64,000 nucleotides of DNA from Firm-04 sp045596625. Its GTDB lineage: Bacteria > Bacillota > Clostridia > Oscillospirales > Ruminococcaceae. The position numbers were made by a program, and so were the translations under genes. Every line of letters starts with the position of its first letter. Positions within the stretch are counted from its first letter, which is position 1. The stretch lies in assembly GCA_045596625.1 (NCBI GenBank), contig JAZOCU010000039.1, positions 44,509 through 108,508 on the forward strand, written 5' to 3'. A model generated the notes under the pieces. It ran no database searches and was not told where the DNA came from. It saw only the letters and a program-made list of their open reading frames with translations. Positions 23,413-33,000 of this stretch are shown in pieces.

Positions 23413-24701
23413 ATCTGATCGTATCTCCCGCCGTACTGCAAGGCGCCGTATGTGCAATCCCTTCTAAATCCGATGCCCATCGCAAGCTGATCTGTGCAGC
23501 CTGTTCGGATCAGGACAGCAGCATGCAGCTGCCAAAGCCCTATTGTGCCGATCTGCGTGCTACGATACAATGTCTGACAGCGTTAGGCGCTTCGCTGACT
23601 GAAACAGAGCAAGGCTTGCAGATCAGACCGATCGATGCCGATCGGCGTGCGCTGCTCCCTCTGCTTGATTGTGGAGAAAGCGGCTCGACCTTTCGGTTTT
23701 TACTGCCCGTTGCTATGGCTGTAACCGATACCGCATCCTTCTGCGGCAGCGGCAGATTACCCGAACGCCCCATTGACGCCCTGACAGATGTAATGCGTGC
23801 ACATGGCATACAATTCTCCGATAAAACGCTTCCCTTTACAGCAAACGGCAGACTCCGCGGCGGCATCTATGCTCTGCCGGGCAATATCACTTCACAATAT
23901 CTGAGCGGTCTGCTGATGGCTTTGCCTCATGCTGCCGAAGATAGTGAGATCCGATTGACCAAGCCATTGGAATCCGCAGCCTATGTCACACTGACCTGCA
24001 AGGTGCTGGAGAGATTTGGCATAACTGTCACACAAAAAATTGAAAACGATCTGCCTGTCTACGGCATCCAAGGTGCCCAAACACTGCATGCACCAAAGCA
24101 GATTACCGTGGACGGCGATTGGTCGAACGCAGCATTTTTCCTTGTAGCAGGCGCCATTTCCGCACCTGTTACCGTAACAGGCATATACGCCGATTCGCTG
24201 CAGGGAGATAAGGCAATCTGCGATATTTTGCGGCAGACCGGTGCAATTGTGGAACAATCACAAGATTCTGTGACGGTTTCCCCGCCCAAAGACGGCATTC
24301 TGCATGCATTTTCTGCGGATATGACCGAAATTCCGGATCTGCTTCCGATTCTATCGGTTCTGGCAGCTTGTGCGCAGGGACAAAGCCATCTGCATCATGC
24401 AGCAAGACTGCGGTTAAAGGAATGCGATCGGCTTACAGCAACAGCAAATCTGTTGGAGGGTCTTGGCGGCAAGGTCACAGAGCTTGCCGATGCATTGCTG
24501 ATCGAAGGCACCGCTCTTTCCGGCGGCATTGCCGATGGCTGCAATGATCATCGGATGGTGATGTCTGCAGCGATTGCCGCATTGCGCTGTGCTCATTCGG
24601 TTACGATTTTGGGAACAGAAGCGGTCAACAAATCCTATCCGACATTTTTTGCAGATTATACGTCGCTGGGCGGCAAAGTCCTTGCGGCAGAAAAGGAGTG
24701 A
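23409..24701 (+). CDS. aroA: 5-enolpyruvylshikimate-3-phosphate (EPSP) synthase
   Basis: Transfers enolpyruvyl from PEP to shikimate 3-phosphate. The 430-aa two-domain protein shows PSKSDAHRKL (18-27), CGESGSTFRFLLPV (about 88-101), GNITSQYLSGLLMALP, GDWSNAAFFLVAGA, LRLKECDRLTATANLL and NDHRMVMSAAIAAL, all standard landmarks. The DAHRKL and GSTFRF variants follow the clostridial type. The ATG overlaps the aroB stop. Confidence 0.96.
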   Translation: MNLIVSPAVLQGAVCAIPSKSDAHRKLICAACSDQDSSMQLPKPYCADLRATIQCLTALGASLTETEQGLQIRPIDADRRALLPLLDCGESGSTFRFLLPVAMAVTDTASFCGSGRLPERPIDALTDVMRAHGIQFSDKTLPFTANGRLRGGIYALPGNITSQYLSGLLMALPHAAEDSEIRLTKPLESAAYVTLTCKVLERFGITVTQKIENDLPVYGIQGAQTLHAPKQITVDGDWSNAAFFLVAGAISAPVTVTGIYADSLQGDKAICDILRQTGAIVEQSQDSVTVSPPKDGILHAFSADMTEIPDLLPILSVLAACAQGQSHLHHAARLRLKECDRLTATANLLEGLGGKVTELADALLIEGTALSGGIADGCNDHRMVMSAAIAALRCAHSVTILGTEAVNKSYPTFFADYTSLGGKVLAAEKE

Positions 24702-24707
24702 TGCAAG

Positions 24708-25790
24708 ATGGCATCGGCATTCGGAGAACGAATCCGAATTTCCGTATTCGGAGAATCCCATGGGGGCGGTATCGGCGTAGTTGTTGACGGCTTACCGGCA
24801 GGTGCAGCTGTTTCCGAAGAAGAATTGCTGCAGTTTCTGGCACGACGCAAGCCCGGCGGCAGTCCTTTTTCAACACCCAGAAAAGAAACGGATCTGCCCA
24901 CATTCCTTTCCGGATTGGTAAACGGCCGCACAACCGGAACGCCCTTATGCGCTACGATTGCCAACGCCGATACCCGTTCCGGCGATTATGGCGCACTCAG
25001 AGATCTGCCCCGTCCCTCTCATGCGGATTATACCGCCTTTGTGAAATGGCATGGTCAGGCAGATATGCGCGGAGGCGGACATTTTTCCGGCAGATTGACC
25101 GCGCCTCTCTGTGTTGCAGGCGGTATTGCACTGCAAATCCTCAAGCAGCGCGGAATTCATATCGGCGCACACCTGCAATCGGTAGGCAATGCACAGGATC
25201 TGCCGTTCCCCATGTATCCCTCTGCAGAGATCCTGCTGGCACCGTCTAAAAAGGCATTTCCGGTCTGCGATGATGCGGCGGCAGAGGCCATGCAGCAGGA
25301 GATCCTTGCAGCAGCCAAAGAACAGGATTCTGTAGGCGGTACCATCGAATGCATGGCAATCGGTCTGCCTGCAGGTCTGGGAGATCCCATGTTTGACGGC
25401 ATGGAGAATCGAATTGCAAAAGCGGTTTTCGGCATTCCTGCCATCAAAGGTCTCGAATTCGGAAGCGGTTTTGCTTGTGCATCCATGCGGGGTTCTGTCT
25501 GCAATGATCCCTTCTGCATCAATACCGATGGCAGAATCATGACCGAAACCAATCACAGCGGCGGCATTCAAGGCGGAATCACCAATGGAATGCCTCTGCG
25601 ATTTCGTGTGGCAATCAAACCGACTCCTTCCATCGGATGTCCTCAGAAAACCGTTTCTCTTTCCAAGGGAACGGAAGAGACTCTGGTGATTCAAGGAAGG
25701 CATGATCCTTGTATCGCACATCGGGCAGTCCCTGTGATAGAGGCCGTGACCGCTTTGGTACTGCTGGATTGTTTGTGTGAAGCGGAATAA
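24708..25790 (+). CDS. aroC: Chorismate synthase
   Basis: Converts EPSP to chorismate with reduced FMN. The 360-aa protein has the N-terminal GESHGGGIGVVVDGLPAG, PSHADYTAFVKW, the flavin-binding RGGGHFSGRLTAP (about 121-133), GSGFACASMRGS and HSGGIQGGITNGMPL. AAGGAGTG at 24693-24700 sets the ATG at 24708, just after the aroA stop. Confidence 0.96.
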   Translation: MASAFGERIRISVFGESHGGGIGVVVDGLPAGAAVSEEELLQFLARRKPGGSPFSTPRKETDLPTFLSGLVNGRTTGTPLCATIANADTRSGDYGALRDLPRPSHADYTAFVKWHGQADMRGGGHFSGRLTAPLCVAGGIALQILKQRGIHIGAHLQSVGNAQDLPFPMYPSAEILLAPSKKAFPVCDDAAAEAMQQEILAAAKEQDSVGGTIECMAIGLPAGLGDPMFDGMENRIAKAVFGIPAIKGLEFGSGFACASMRGSVCNDPFCINTDGRIMTETNHSGGIQGGITNGMPLRFRVAIKPTPSIGCPQKTVSLSKGTEETLVIQGRHDPCIAHRAVPVIEAVTALVLLDCLCEAE

Positions 25791-25809
25791 AACAGAAAGG
25801 ATAGTTTCC

Positions 25810-26955
25810 ATGGAACTGAAAGACATCCGCAAAGAAATTGACAGCGTAGATGATCAGATATTAGCATTGTTTTTGCGCCGCATGGATCTGGTGCATGCAG
25901 TCAGCGAAGCAAAAAAACATGAAAACACCCCTATTTTTGATCCCGGCAGAGAACGCGCAATTCTGGAAAAGGTGCATCATGCTGCCGGCAAGGAATATGC
26001 TACACCGGCGCATCAGTTATTCCAGACCATGATGGAGCTTTCTCGCGCACAACAGACCGCAAAGCTGCATCCGGTTTCGGCATCCGGCACGATCCTGGAA
26101 CAGATGATTGCCGCTGAGCAAGCCGTTTTCCCTGCCATGGGGCGGGTCGCCTGTTCCGGAATCGAAGGCAGCCATGCGCAGGCAGCTGCCGAGCACCTGT
26201 TCCCACGGGGCGATCTGGTGCATATGGAAGGTTTTCCGGCAGTATTCCGCGCCGTGAAAGCAGGCCTGTGCCAATATGGTGTTGTACCGATCGAAAACAG
26301 CAACAGCGGCTCGGTGCGTGCAGTCTATGATCTGCTGCGAAAGGAAAAAGCATATGTAGTACGCAGCATTCGTCTGGCAGTGCACCAAGTACTGCTGGCA
26401 AAGCCGGGCGTTTCTCTTTCACAGATCCATACCATTTATTCCCATGAACAGGCAATCAATCAGTGCAGCACATTCCTCGCTGGACTTTCCGGCGTGGATG
26501 TCATTCCCTGCACCAGTACCGCACACGCAGCAAAGCGTGTTTCGGAATCAAAGGATGCCGGCGTAGCAGCCATTGCATCCGAAGCCTGTGTGAAGCTGTA
26601 TGGCCTTGCGTTGGTGCAGGATGGCATTCAGAATCACGATAACAACGGCACACGCTTTTTATGCATCACCAAGGATCCCATGGTGTTTGCAGGTGCCAAT
26701 CGCATCAGCCTGATTGTGAGCTGTGCCAACCGTCCGGGTGCTTTGTATGAGATGATTGCCAAGATTTCGGCAATGGGCGTGAATATGTGTAAGCTGGAAA
26801 GCGCACCGGTATCCGGCAGTAATTTTGCTTATCGATTCTATCTGGATTTGGAGGCATCCATTCATCAGGAGGGAATCCCTGCTTTGCTGGCTGATCTGGA
26901 GCGCAGCTGTGAGTCCTTTGCTTTCTTAGGAAATTATACCGAATGTGCCGGCTGA
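25810..26955 (+). CDS. pheA: Bifunctional chorismate mutase/prephenate dehydratase (P-protein)
   Basis: Makes prephenate from chorismate and then phenylpyruvate. The 381-aa protein has three domains: an AroQ-type chorismate mutase (1-about 85, MELKDIRKEIDSVDDQIL), prephenate dehydratase (about 108-285, with the catalytic NNGTRFL near 280-286) and a C-terminal ACT domain (about 292-365) with RPGALYEM and CKLESAPV, corresponding to the GAL and ESRP effector motifs (ESAP here). Phe feedback inhibition is therefore expected. The ATG at 25810 with GAAAGGA upstream is preferred over an in-frame GTG at 25777 inside aroC. Confidence 0.95.
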   Translation: MELKDIRKEIDSVDDQILALFLRRMDLVHAVSEAKKHENTPIFDPGRERAILEKVHHAAGKEYATPAHQLFQTMMELSRAQQTAKLHPVSASGTILEQMIAAEQAVFPAMGRVACSGIEGSHAQAAAEHLFPRGDLVHMEGFPAVFRAVKAGLCQYGVVPIENSNSGSVRAVYDLLRKEKAYVVRSIRLAVHQVLLAKPGVSLSQIHTIYSHEQAINQCSTFLAGLSGVDVIPCTSTAHAAKRVSESKDAGVAAIASEACVKLYGLALVQDGIQNHDNNGTRFLCITKDPMVFAGANRISLIVSCANRPGALYEMIAKISAMGVNMCKLESAPVSGSNFAYRFYLDLEASIHQEGIPALLADLERSCESFAFLGNYTECAG

Positions 26956-26990
26956 ATGTTGCCGCAGCATCCGAGAAAGGAATGTAAATC

Positions 26991-28271
26991 ATGTCTGATC
27001 TGACTCCCTACGGCTTAATTGGCCGCAAACTGGGACATAGTGATTCTCCTGCGATTCATGCCGCATTCGGCAACCCCGATTATCAATGCTTTCCCTTGGA
27101 ACCACAAGCGTTGGAAGCGTTCTTAGAGCAGCCCCATCTGCGTGGATTAAACGTAACCATACCCTATAAAATCACGGTGATGCCCTTTTGCAAGCGTCTG
27201 GATCCGCTGGCAAAAGCAATCGGCAGCGTGAATACCATGGTAAGAGAAGCCGATGGCTCATGGACAGGCTATAATACCGATGCCTATGGATTTCGATATC
27301 TAATACAGCATGCGGGCCTTTCTCTTGCCGGCGAAAAGGTATTGATCCTCGGCAACGGCGGTGCATCGCAAACGGTTCAGGCGATCGCCAAGCTGGATGG
27401 TGCGGCCTCCGTCACGGTAGCTTCAAGAGGGTCAGAGCATAACTATGATCATATGGAGCGTTATGCCGATTGTACTTTGATCATCAATGCAACCCCTGTG
27501 GGTATGTACCCCCACGCGGGAGACTCTCTTGTGGATCTGCAGATGTTCCCGCATTGTCACGGTGTTGTGGATCTGATCTATAATCCCTGCCGCACTGCAT
27601 TGCTGCTGCAGGCAGAACAGCTCGGCATTCCTTTCGGCGGCGGACTTCCCATGCTGGTGGCACAGGCGAAACAAGCGGAAGAGTTATTCTTCCATACCGC
27701 CATTGCAGAAACTGAGATCGCACGTGTAGGAAATATGCTGCAGCAGCAAAGCGAATCCATCGTATTGATCGGAATGCCCGGCTGCGGAAAATCCACCATC
27801 GGCAAGGTGCTTGCAGCGCAAAGCGGCAAGCAGGCGATCGATCTGGATCGGGAAATCGAACGTAAGGCAGGCAAATCCATTCCGGAAATCTTTGCCGCAG
27901 AAGGCGAAGCCTATTTTCGTCAGTTAGAGCATGAGGCTGTCATGGAATGGACGCAAAAACGCGGCATTATTCTCATGACAGGCGGCGGTGTTGTATTGGA
28001 TCACGCCAATCATGCGCCCTTGCGCAGCAACGGTAACATTTACTGGATCCGTCGTCCGCTTTCTATGCTGCCTACAAACGGCAGACCGCTTTCTCAGCAA
28101 AATCGCTTAGCAGAGCTGGAACAAGTACGCAATCCGTTATATGAATCGCTGTCTCAAACACAAATTGATAACATCGGCACACCGCAACAGGCGGCAGCCG
28201 AGATCTGGAGGGATTATTGTGCATATACTCGTTCTCAATGGACCAAATCTGAATCTGTTGGGCTTGCGTGA
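26991..28271 (+). CDS. aroE: Fused shikimate dehydrogenase (AroE) and shikimate kinase (AroK)
   Basis: A 426-aa two-enzyme fusion. Residues 1-about 250 are AroE: GLIGRKLGHSDSPAIHAAFG, NVTIPYK (Lys about 59), YNTDAYGFRYL, GNGGASQTV and NATPVGMYP. Residues about 258-415 are AroK: the P-loop GMPGCGKSTIG, DLDREIERKAG, the shikimate contact TGGGVV and RPLSMLPTNGRPL. Joining the two puts reduction of dehydroshikimate and phosphorylation of shikimate in one chain, two successive steps. The frame is open throughout, so it is a true fusion. Such fusions are known in some Clostridia. The C-terminal coding end overlaps aroQ by 53 bases. Confidence 0.94.
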   Translation: MSDLTPYGLIGRKLGHSDSPAIHAAFGNPDYQCFPLEPQALEAFLEQPHLRGLNVTIPYKITVMPFCKRLDPLAKAIGSVNTMVREADGSWTGYNTDAYGFRYLIQHAGLSLAGEKVLILGNGGASQTVQAIAKLDGAASVTVASRGSEHNYDHMERYADCTLIINATPVGMYPHAGDSLVDLQMFPHCHGVVDLIYNPCRTALLLQAEQLGIPFGGGLPMLVAQAKQAEELFFHTAIAETEIARVGNMLQQQSESIVLIGMPGCGKSTIGKVLAAQSGKQAIDLDREIERKAGKSIPEIFAAEGEAYFRQLEHEAVMEWTQKRGIILMTGGGVVLDHANHAPLRSNGNIYWIRRPLSMLPTNGRPLSQQNRLAELEQVRNPLYESLSQTQIDNIGTPQQAAAEIWRDYCAYTRSQWTKSESVGLA

Positions 28272-28653
28272 GCCGGAACATTACGGCACCAAAAGCTATG
28301 CGGATCTGATCGCTTTGTTGGAAACAGAGGCCAAAGCGTGTAATGTTACACTGGAATGCTTTCAATCCAACCATGAGGGTGCTTTGGTAGATGCTATTCA
28401 AAATGCATACGGCAAAGCGGATGGCATCATCATCAATCCGGCAGCATATACCCATACCAGCGTGGCGTTATTGGATGCTGTCAAGGCGGTCCAGATTCCG
28501 ACAGTGGAAGTGCATCTCACAGATCCCGACACACGGGAAAACTTCCGTCATATCTCCTATATCCGTGCTGCCTGTATCAAAACCATTTGCGGCAAGGGCT
28601 TTGCAGGATATATCGAAGCACTGCATACCCTGATCGAGTATTGTAAATCATGA
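28219..28653 (+). CDS. aroQ: 3-dehydroquinate dehydratase, type II
   Basis: Dehydrates 3-dehydroquinate to 3-dehydroshikimate. The 144-aa protein has NGPNLNLLGLREPEHYG (8-24, catalytic Tyr 23), FQSNHEG (about 50-56), INPAAYTHTSVALLDA (about 74-89) and VEVHLTD with NFRHISY. The start is a GTG at 28219 with GGAGGG six bases before it; this gives the usual type II length. A longer frame from 28141 would add residues unlike the family. Last gene of the aromatic operon, closed by a strong terminator. Confidence 0.94.
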   Translation: MHILVLNGPNLNLLGLREPEHYGTKSYADLIALLETEAKACNVTLECFQSNHEGALVDAIQNAYGKADGIIINPAAYTHTSVALLDAVKAVQIPTVEVHLTDPDTRENFRHISYIRAACIKTICGKGFAGYIEALHTLIEYCKS

Positions 28654-28697
28654 AATAACGACGTGTGATCGTTAGGATCACACGTCGTTATTTTTTG
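28654..28697. terminator. Terminator closing the aromatic operon
   Basis: A perfect 17-bp stem (AATAACGACGTGTGATC and complement) runs into TTTTTTG. The same stem covers the last codons of the converging gene at 28678 and can serve both directions. Confidence 0.92.
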
Positions 28698-30204
28698 ATA
28701 TTCGGGAAAACAGTGCATAACAATATTCATCATACACTTCATTACTCACAGCCAAAAGCCGATAGTTTTGGTAGAGATCTGTAAAAGGATATCGTTCCTC
28801 CATGGTTTCCCCCATTTCCCAACGGATCACGATATAATCCGCTGCGGCTTCCGTAATGAGCCGTTCCTGCTCCTCATACATCAATGGCAGATGCTCTCTC
28901 GGAATATTCAGCCTGCAGAAAAAATCGCTTTCGGGCAAGGGGGAGTTGCTCATCAGATAAAATCCGCCATCCAAAAATCCATAATTCAGCAAAGTTGCAT
29001 CCGACGTTTCTGCCATAATTTTTGCAAATTGAATCTGCGGATAATAAGAATCGGGTTTCTTTATAAAATAGAGGCAGTTGCCCGCTGCCAGCAAAATTGC
29101 AAGATAGCCTCCGCAGGCTGCGATCCGCATGGATCGGTCGATACGAATCCGCAGCGGATGCTGCCGGAACAGATACAGTAAAGCGATTACACCGATTGGC
29201 ACAAATACACCTAAAATCAGCAGATAATAACGATATCGCACACCGCCGATAAACACAAACAAATATAAACAGCATAACGTAACCATGACGGCAATTCTTG
29301 AAAAGCGGGTCGGGGAAAGTGTTTTGCTGCGGCAAAAATATCCTGCACCAAACAAGATCAGCGGCATCATTACCGGATTCCAGAGAATATCCTTTGCAAA
29401 GAAATCGACGATCCGCTGCCATAGCGTAATGCTGCGAGGATACAGCGCAATATTGGAATAGAAATACACATACATCCAATCAAACAATGCACGATTTGCG
29501 GCAAAATAAATCAGCCACGGCAAGGATGCGATCAGCATCCCGCCCAGCACAAGGCCTGCCGCCCCCAATGCCGCACCCAAGCCTTTGCGCTGCCGCAGCA
29601 TCAGCCCGACGAGAATACACCAGCCAATATAAAAGCCCAGCATCGTAAATTTGATCCACAACACGCAGCCGGCCAGTATGCCGTTTTTCAGAATGCGTCC
29701 TGCCGTCAGTCCATCAGCTTGTTCTTCGGCACGCGCCGCATACAGCAGATCAGAAAGCGATACCATCAGCAGCGGCAAACAATATTCCTCAGCGTTATCT
29801 CCGCGACTGTAACAAAATGCCGTTACGATCACCAAACCGCTGATCGCCGCTACGGGATATGCATAGTGTTCCGGCAGATACAGACCATTCAGCCTGCGGA
29901 TCCCATAGAAAAACCAGATCCAACTTGCGATCTGCACCAGATACACGCCCAAAAAACGCATCTGCGGCAGCAATGCCGCAGGCAGATGCAGAGCATACAG
30001 CAGCGGTCCTTTTTGCTCAAAAATATCTGCATACAGTACAGCGCCGTCGGTCATTGCTTTGGCAACACTCAAAAAGCAGTTCTGATCCACCCCGGTATGC
30101 AGCGGGAACAGAAATGAGGTCATAGACCCGACAGTCATCAGTAATACCGCCAACAACAATGAAAATCCGAAAAAGGGAAGCTGTTTCTTAGCCAATCCAT
30201 TCAT
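28678..30204 (-). CDS. GT-C type polytopic glycosyltransferase-like membrane protein
   Basis: About 508 aa with around eleven hydrophobic segments. The first extracytoplasmic loop has GVDQNCFLSVAKAMTDG followed by LYADIFEQKGPLLYALH, the acidic and EKGP-like signature of GT-C fold (GT39/ArnT-like) transferases that use polyprenyl-phosphate sugars. The acceptor and sugar are unknown. The soluble C-terminal part (about 400-508) is extracytoplasmic. The ATG at 30204 overlaps the stop of the arabinofuranosidase (ATGA), so the pair is one operon; the in-frame TTG nine codons upstream lies inside that gene and is less likely. Confidence 0.75.
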   Translation of the reverse strand: MNGLAKKQLPFFGFSLLLAVLLMTVGSMTSFLFPLHTGVDQNCFLSVAKAMTDGAVLYADIFEQKGPLLYALHLPAALLPQMRFLGVYLVQIASWIWFFYGIRRLNGLYLPEHYAYPVAAISGLVIVTAFCYSRGDNAEEYCLPLLMVSLSDLLYAARAEEQADGLTAGRILKNGILAGCVLWIKFTMLGFYIGWCILVGLMLRQRKGLGAALGAAGLVLGGMLIASLPWLIYFAANRALFDWMYVYFYSNIALYPRSITLWQRIVDFFAKDILWNPVMMPLILFGAGYFCRSKTLSPTRFSRIAVMVTLCCLYLFVFIGGVRYRYYLLILGVFVPIGVIALLYLFRQHPLRIRIDRSMRIAACGGYLAILLAAGNCLYFIKKPDSYYPQIQFAKIMAETSDATLLNYGFLDGGFYLMSNSPLPESDFFCRLNIPREHLPLMYEEQERLITEAAADYIVIRWEMGETMEERYPFTDLYQNYRLLAVSNEVYDEYCYALFSRISKNNDV

Positions 30205-31664
30205 CGCAGTGTCACAGCGGCAACCGAACAACCGGGCAAAGTCACAGTCAATTGCTCCTTTTCAAGTATGCAGCGTTCAAACGCGATCGGACATACCGCA
30301 TCCGGATGATCAAAGGTATTATGGGCACGGCAATCGCCGGTAAGCAGCTTTGCATCCTGTATCTCGCAAAGATGCAGTGCACCGCAATCCAGCACCACAG
30401 TCTGCTCTGTCAGCTGCGGATTGCAAAGTGTGATCAGCGTGGTATCCTCCTTGCAGGAGGCAATCACAGATATCGCAGGCAAATTGTTTTCCTGCGGCAC
30501 ATCACCCAAAATCGTCAGCAATGCCGCATTCTGATGCCCTTGGAAAAGATCGAACACATGGTAAGTCGGCGTGCAAAGCATCCGATCACCCTCCGTGAGA
30601 ATAAGTGCCTGCAACACATTGACCGTCTGCGCCAGATTCGACATTTTGACACGATCGGTATGGCGATGGAAAATATGCAGTGTGCAAGCAGCAAGAATGG
30701 CATCCCGCATGGTGTTTTGCTGATAAAGGCAGGATTCTTCGGTACCCGGTGTGGCATCATACCAGCTGCCCCATTCATCTACAATGAGAGCAACTTTCTT
30801 GTCGGGATCATATTGATCCATGATCTCGGAGTGTTTGGAAAGCAATACTTCCATATATAATGCTTTGCGAATGGTTTCAAGATATTCTTCATCCGTAAAC
30901 TGAACCGCATCGCCTTTATGCTCCCATACACCGGAAGGCACCGTATAGTAATGAACACTCAAGCCCTGCATCATAGATGCATCGACTCTTGCCATCATCC
31001 GCTCAGTCCAATGATAATCACCGCCGCTGGCACCGCAGGCGATTTTCATCATAGGCTTGTGATCATAAGACTTGACAAAATTCTGCCAGCAGCGATAAAG
31101 ATCGGCATAATGATCGGGCGTCATATATCCACCGCCGCCCCAGACTTCATTGCCGATTCCCAGATACGGAAGCCGCCAAGGGTCTTGTCTGCCGTTTTGG
31201 CGGCGCTCCAGCGTCAAAGTCGTATCATAAAAAGAAGTGACATATTCTACCCAATCTGCCATTTCCTGTACTGTACCGCTTCCCATATTGGCGGCAAGAT
31301 AAGCATCACAGTCCAGCAGCTCGCACAGCCGGAAAAATTCATGTGTACCAAAGCGATTGGTTTCCAGAGGCCATCCCCAGATGGTGTTCACTCGTACCGG
31401 ACGCTTTTCGGGCGCACCAATACCATCTCGCCAATGGTATGCATCCGCAAAGCATCCGCCGGGCCAGCGCAGCACCGGAATATGCAGTTTTTGCAGTGCT
31501 TCAATGACATCGGCACGAAATCCTTCTGCCGTTTTCTTGTTGCTGTTTTCATCGGCCCATAAGCCGTCATAGATACACCGACCGAGATGCTCCGAAAAAT
31601 GCCCGTATTGCGCCGCAGGAATAATGCTTTCCTCTGATTGTGGCTGAATTTTGAATTGCAGCAT
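30201..31664 (-). CDS. abfA: Alpha-L-arabinofuranosidase, GH51
   Basis: A 487-aa cytoplasmic enzyme (no signal peptide) that removes arabinofuranosyl side chains from imported arabinoxylan or arabinan oligomers. It has VLRWPGGCFADAYHW (about 63-77), the acid/base Glu in YLGIGNEVWGGGG (about 170-182) and the nucleophile Glu in LIVDEWGSWYDATPG (about 290-304), followed by a beta-sandwich. Its product, L-arabinose, would feed the ara genes at 51-61.6 kb. Confidence 0.95.
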   Translation of the reverse strand: MLQFKIQPQSEESIIPAAQYGHFSEHLGRCIYDGLWADENSNKKTAEGFRADVIEALQKLHIPVLRWPGGCFADAYHWRDGIGAPEKRPVRVNTIWGWPLETNRFGTHEFFRLCELLDCDAYLAANMGSGTVQEMADWVEYVTSFYDTTLTLERRQNGRQDPWRLPYLGIGNEVWGGGGYMTPDHYADLYRCWQNFVKSYDHKPMMKIACGASGGDYHWTERMMARVDASMMQGLSVHYYTVPSGVWEHKGDAVQFTDEEYLETIRKALYMEVLLSKHSEIMDQYDPDKKVALIVDEWGSWYDATPGTEESCLYQQNTMRDAILAACTLHIFHRHTDRVKMSNLAQTVNVLQALILTEGDRMLCTPTYHVFDLFQGHQNAALLTILGDVPQENNLPAISVIASCKEDTTLITLCNPQLTEQTVVLDCGALHLCEIQDAKLLTGDCRAHNTFDHPDAVCPIAFERCILEKEQLTVTLPGCSVAAVTLR

Positions 31665-31770
31665 AAAACGCCTCCTAAAAAATTCGGTTGAATCCTATCG
31701 TAATCGCAAACGACAAGGATCTTCAATATAAGTGAAGCCGAACGAAAGAAATCCGTCCGGCTGATAACAT

Positions 31771-32787
31771 TCAATAATATTTGATCTCCTCGGCAAGCAA
31801 TTCTTCATATTGCTCGAGGTTTTTGAGAATCTGACCGGTACCTTCGGCTACGCAATCCAGCGGATATTCCGCCACATATACAGGCATGCCGGTTTCACGA
31901 TTGATCAGCTTATCCATACCACGCAGCAGTGCACCGCCGCCGGCAAGCGTAATTCCCTGTTCGATTACATCAGCAGAAAGCTCCGGCGGGGTATGGGCAA
32001 GGGTTTCATGAATCGCTTCAATAACACGTCCCAAAGGCTCAGAGAGTGCTTCCCGCACTTCATCCGAAGTAATCGTAATATTTTCCGGCAATCCGTTGAG
32101 CAGGTTTCTGCCGCGGATCTCCATGGTTCTTTCATGCTCCTCGGGAAATGCAGAGCCGATTTCCAGTTTAATGGTCTCAGCAGTGCGTTCTCCGATCAGA
32201 AGATTATACTTTTTGCGGATGTAGTTGACAATTGCCATATCAAAAGCATCGCCTGCCACACGTACAGAACGAGAAGATACGATACCGCCCATGGAAATCA
32301 CAGCAACCTCGCTGGTGCCGCCACCGATATCAACGATCATAGTGCCGGTGGGGTTGAGGATAGAAAGGCCTGCTCCCAGCGCAGCGGCAATGGGCTCTTG
32401 GATCAGCTGTACAGGACGTGCACCCGCCTTTTCCGCTGCTTCCTTTACAGCACGACGCTCCACAGCAGTCACACCGGAGGGAATACAGATCAGCACACGT
32501 GCCTTCGTCAGGATCGTACCCTTCAATGCCTTTTTGATAAACTCCTGCAGCATGGTTGCGGCAATGTCAAAATCCGCAATCACACCGTCCTTCAATGGAC
32601 GGACTGCGATGATGGAACCGGGCGTTCTGCCAATGATTTCTTTGGCTTCCTTGCCCACGGAACATACTTGATCGGTGCGCGTATTCACGGCTACCACGGA
32701 CGGCTCGCGCATAATAATCCCCTTGCCGCGAACGAATACAAGGGTATTGGCCGTTCCCAGGTCAATGCCGATATATCTGGTGAACAT
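31771..32787 (-). CDS. mreB: Rod-shape determining protein MreB (actin-like)
   Basis: A 338-aa cytoskeletal ATPase that organises lateral wall synthesis under the membrane. Actin-fold landmarks are clear: the phosphate 1 loop GIDLGTANTLVFVRGKG (6-22), VIADFDIAATMLQEFI, VLICIPSGVTAVERRAV, phosphate 2 MIVDIGGGTSEVAVIS (about 155-170) and GITLAGGGALLRGMD near the C terminus. The start at 32787 has GAAGGAG just upstream; a longer frame from 32940 runs through the promoter. It stands without mreC or mreD, so it could be the Mbl-type paralogue. Confidence 0.95.
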   Translation of the reverse strand: MFTRYIGIDLGTANTLVFVRGKGIIMREPSVVAVNTRTDQVCSVGKEAKEIIGRTPGSIIAVRPLKDGVIADFDIAATMLQEFIKKALKGTILTKARVLICIPSGVTAVERRAVKEAAEKAGARPVQLIQEPIAAALGAGLSILNPTGTMIVDIGGGTSEVAVISMGGIVSSRSVRVAGDAFDMAIVNYIRKKYNLLIGERTAETIKLEIGSAFPEEHERTMEIRGRNLLNGLPENITITSDEVREALSEPLGRVIEAIHETLAHTPPELSADVIEQGITLAGGGALLRGMDKLINRETGMPVYVAEYPLDCVAEGTGQILKNLEQYEELLAEEIKYY

Positions 32788-32890
32788 GATCTGCTCCTTC
32801 TCGCTGATGTAATGGCAAATTCTACACAAAATCACATAAAAAACGGATTCGCCCTCTGACGTGGCGATATCCGGAACATTGTCTTTTTTT

Positions 32891-32919
32891 ATTGTACCAC
32901 AAAACAAAGCGAGGGACAA
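32891..32919 (-). promoter_or_regulatory. Promoter of mreB
   Basis: Minus strand TTGTCC (32919-32914), 17 bases, TACAAT (32896-32891). Its -35 lies inside the 3' arm of the upstream terminator. Confidence 0.6.
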
Positions 32920-32938
32920 CGATTTTTTTGTCCCTCGC
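32900..32938 (-). terminator. Terminator after galE
   Basis: GCGAGGGACAA (32909-32919) pairs with its complement at 32928-32938; the minus-strand tail is TTTGTTTTG. It ends the glgP-GH13-MurL-like-galE operon and overlaps the mreB promoter. Confidence 0.75.
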
Positions 32939-33000
32939 AAATTTTCTCTGATTTTACCAAATTCGGCAAAAGTTTTTCACCAATTTTGCACAACGCCTGA

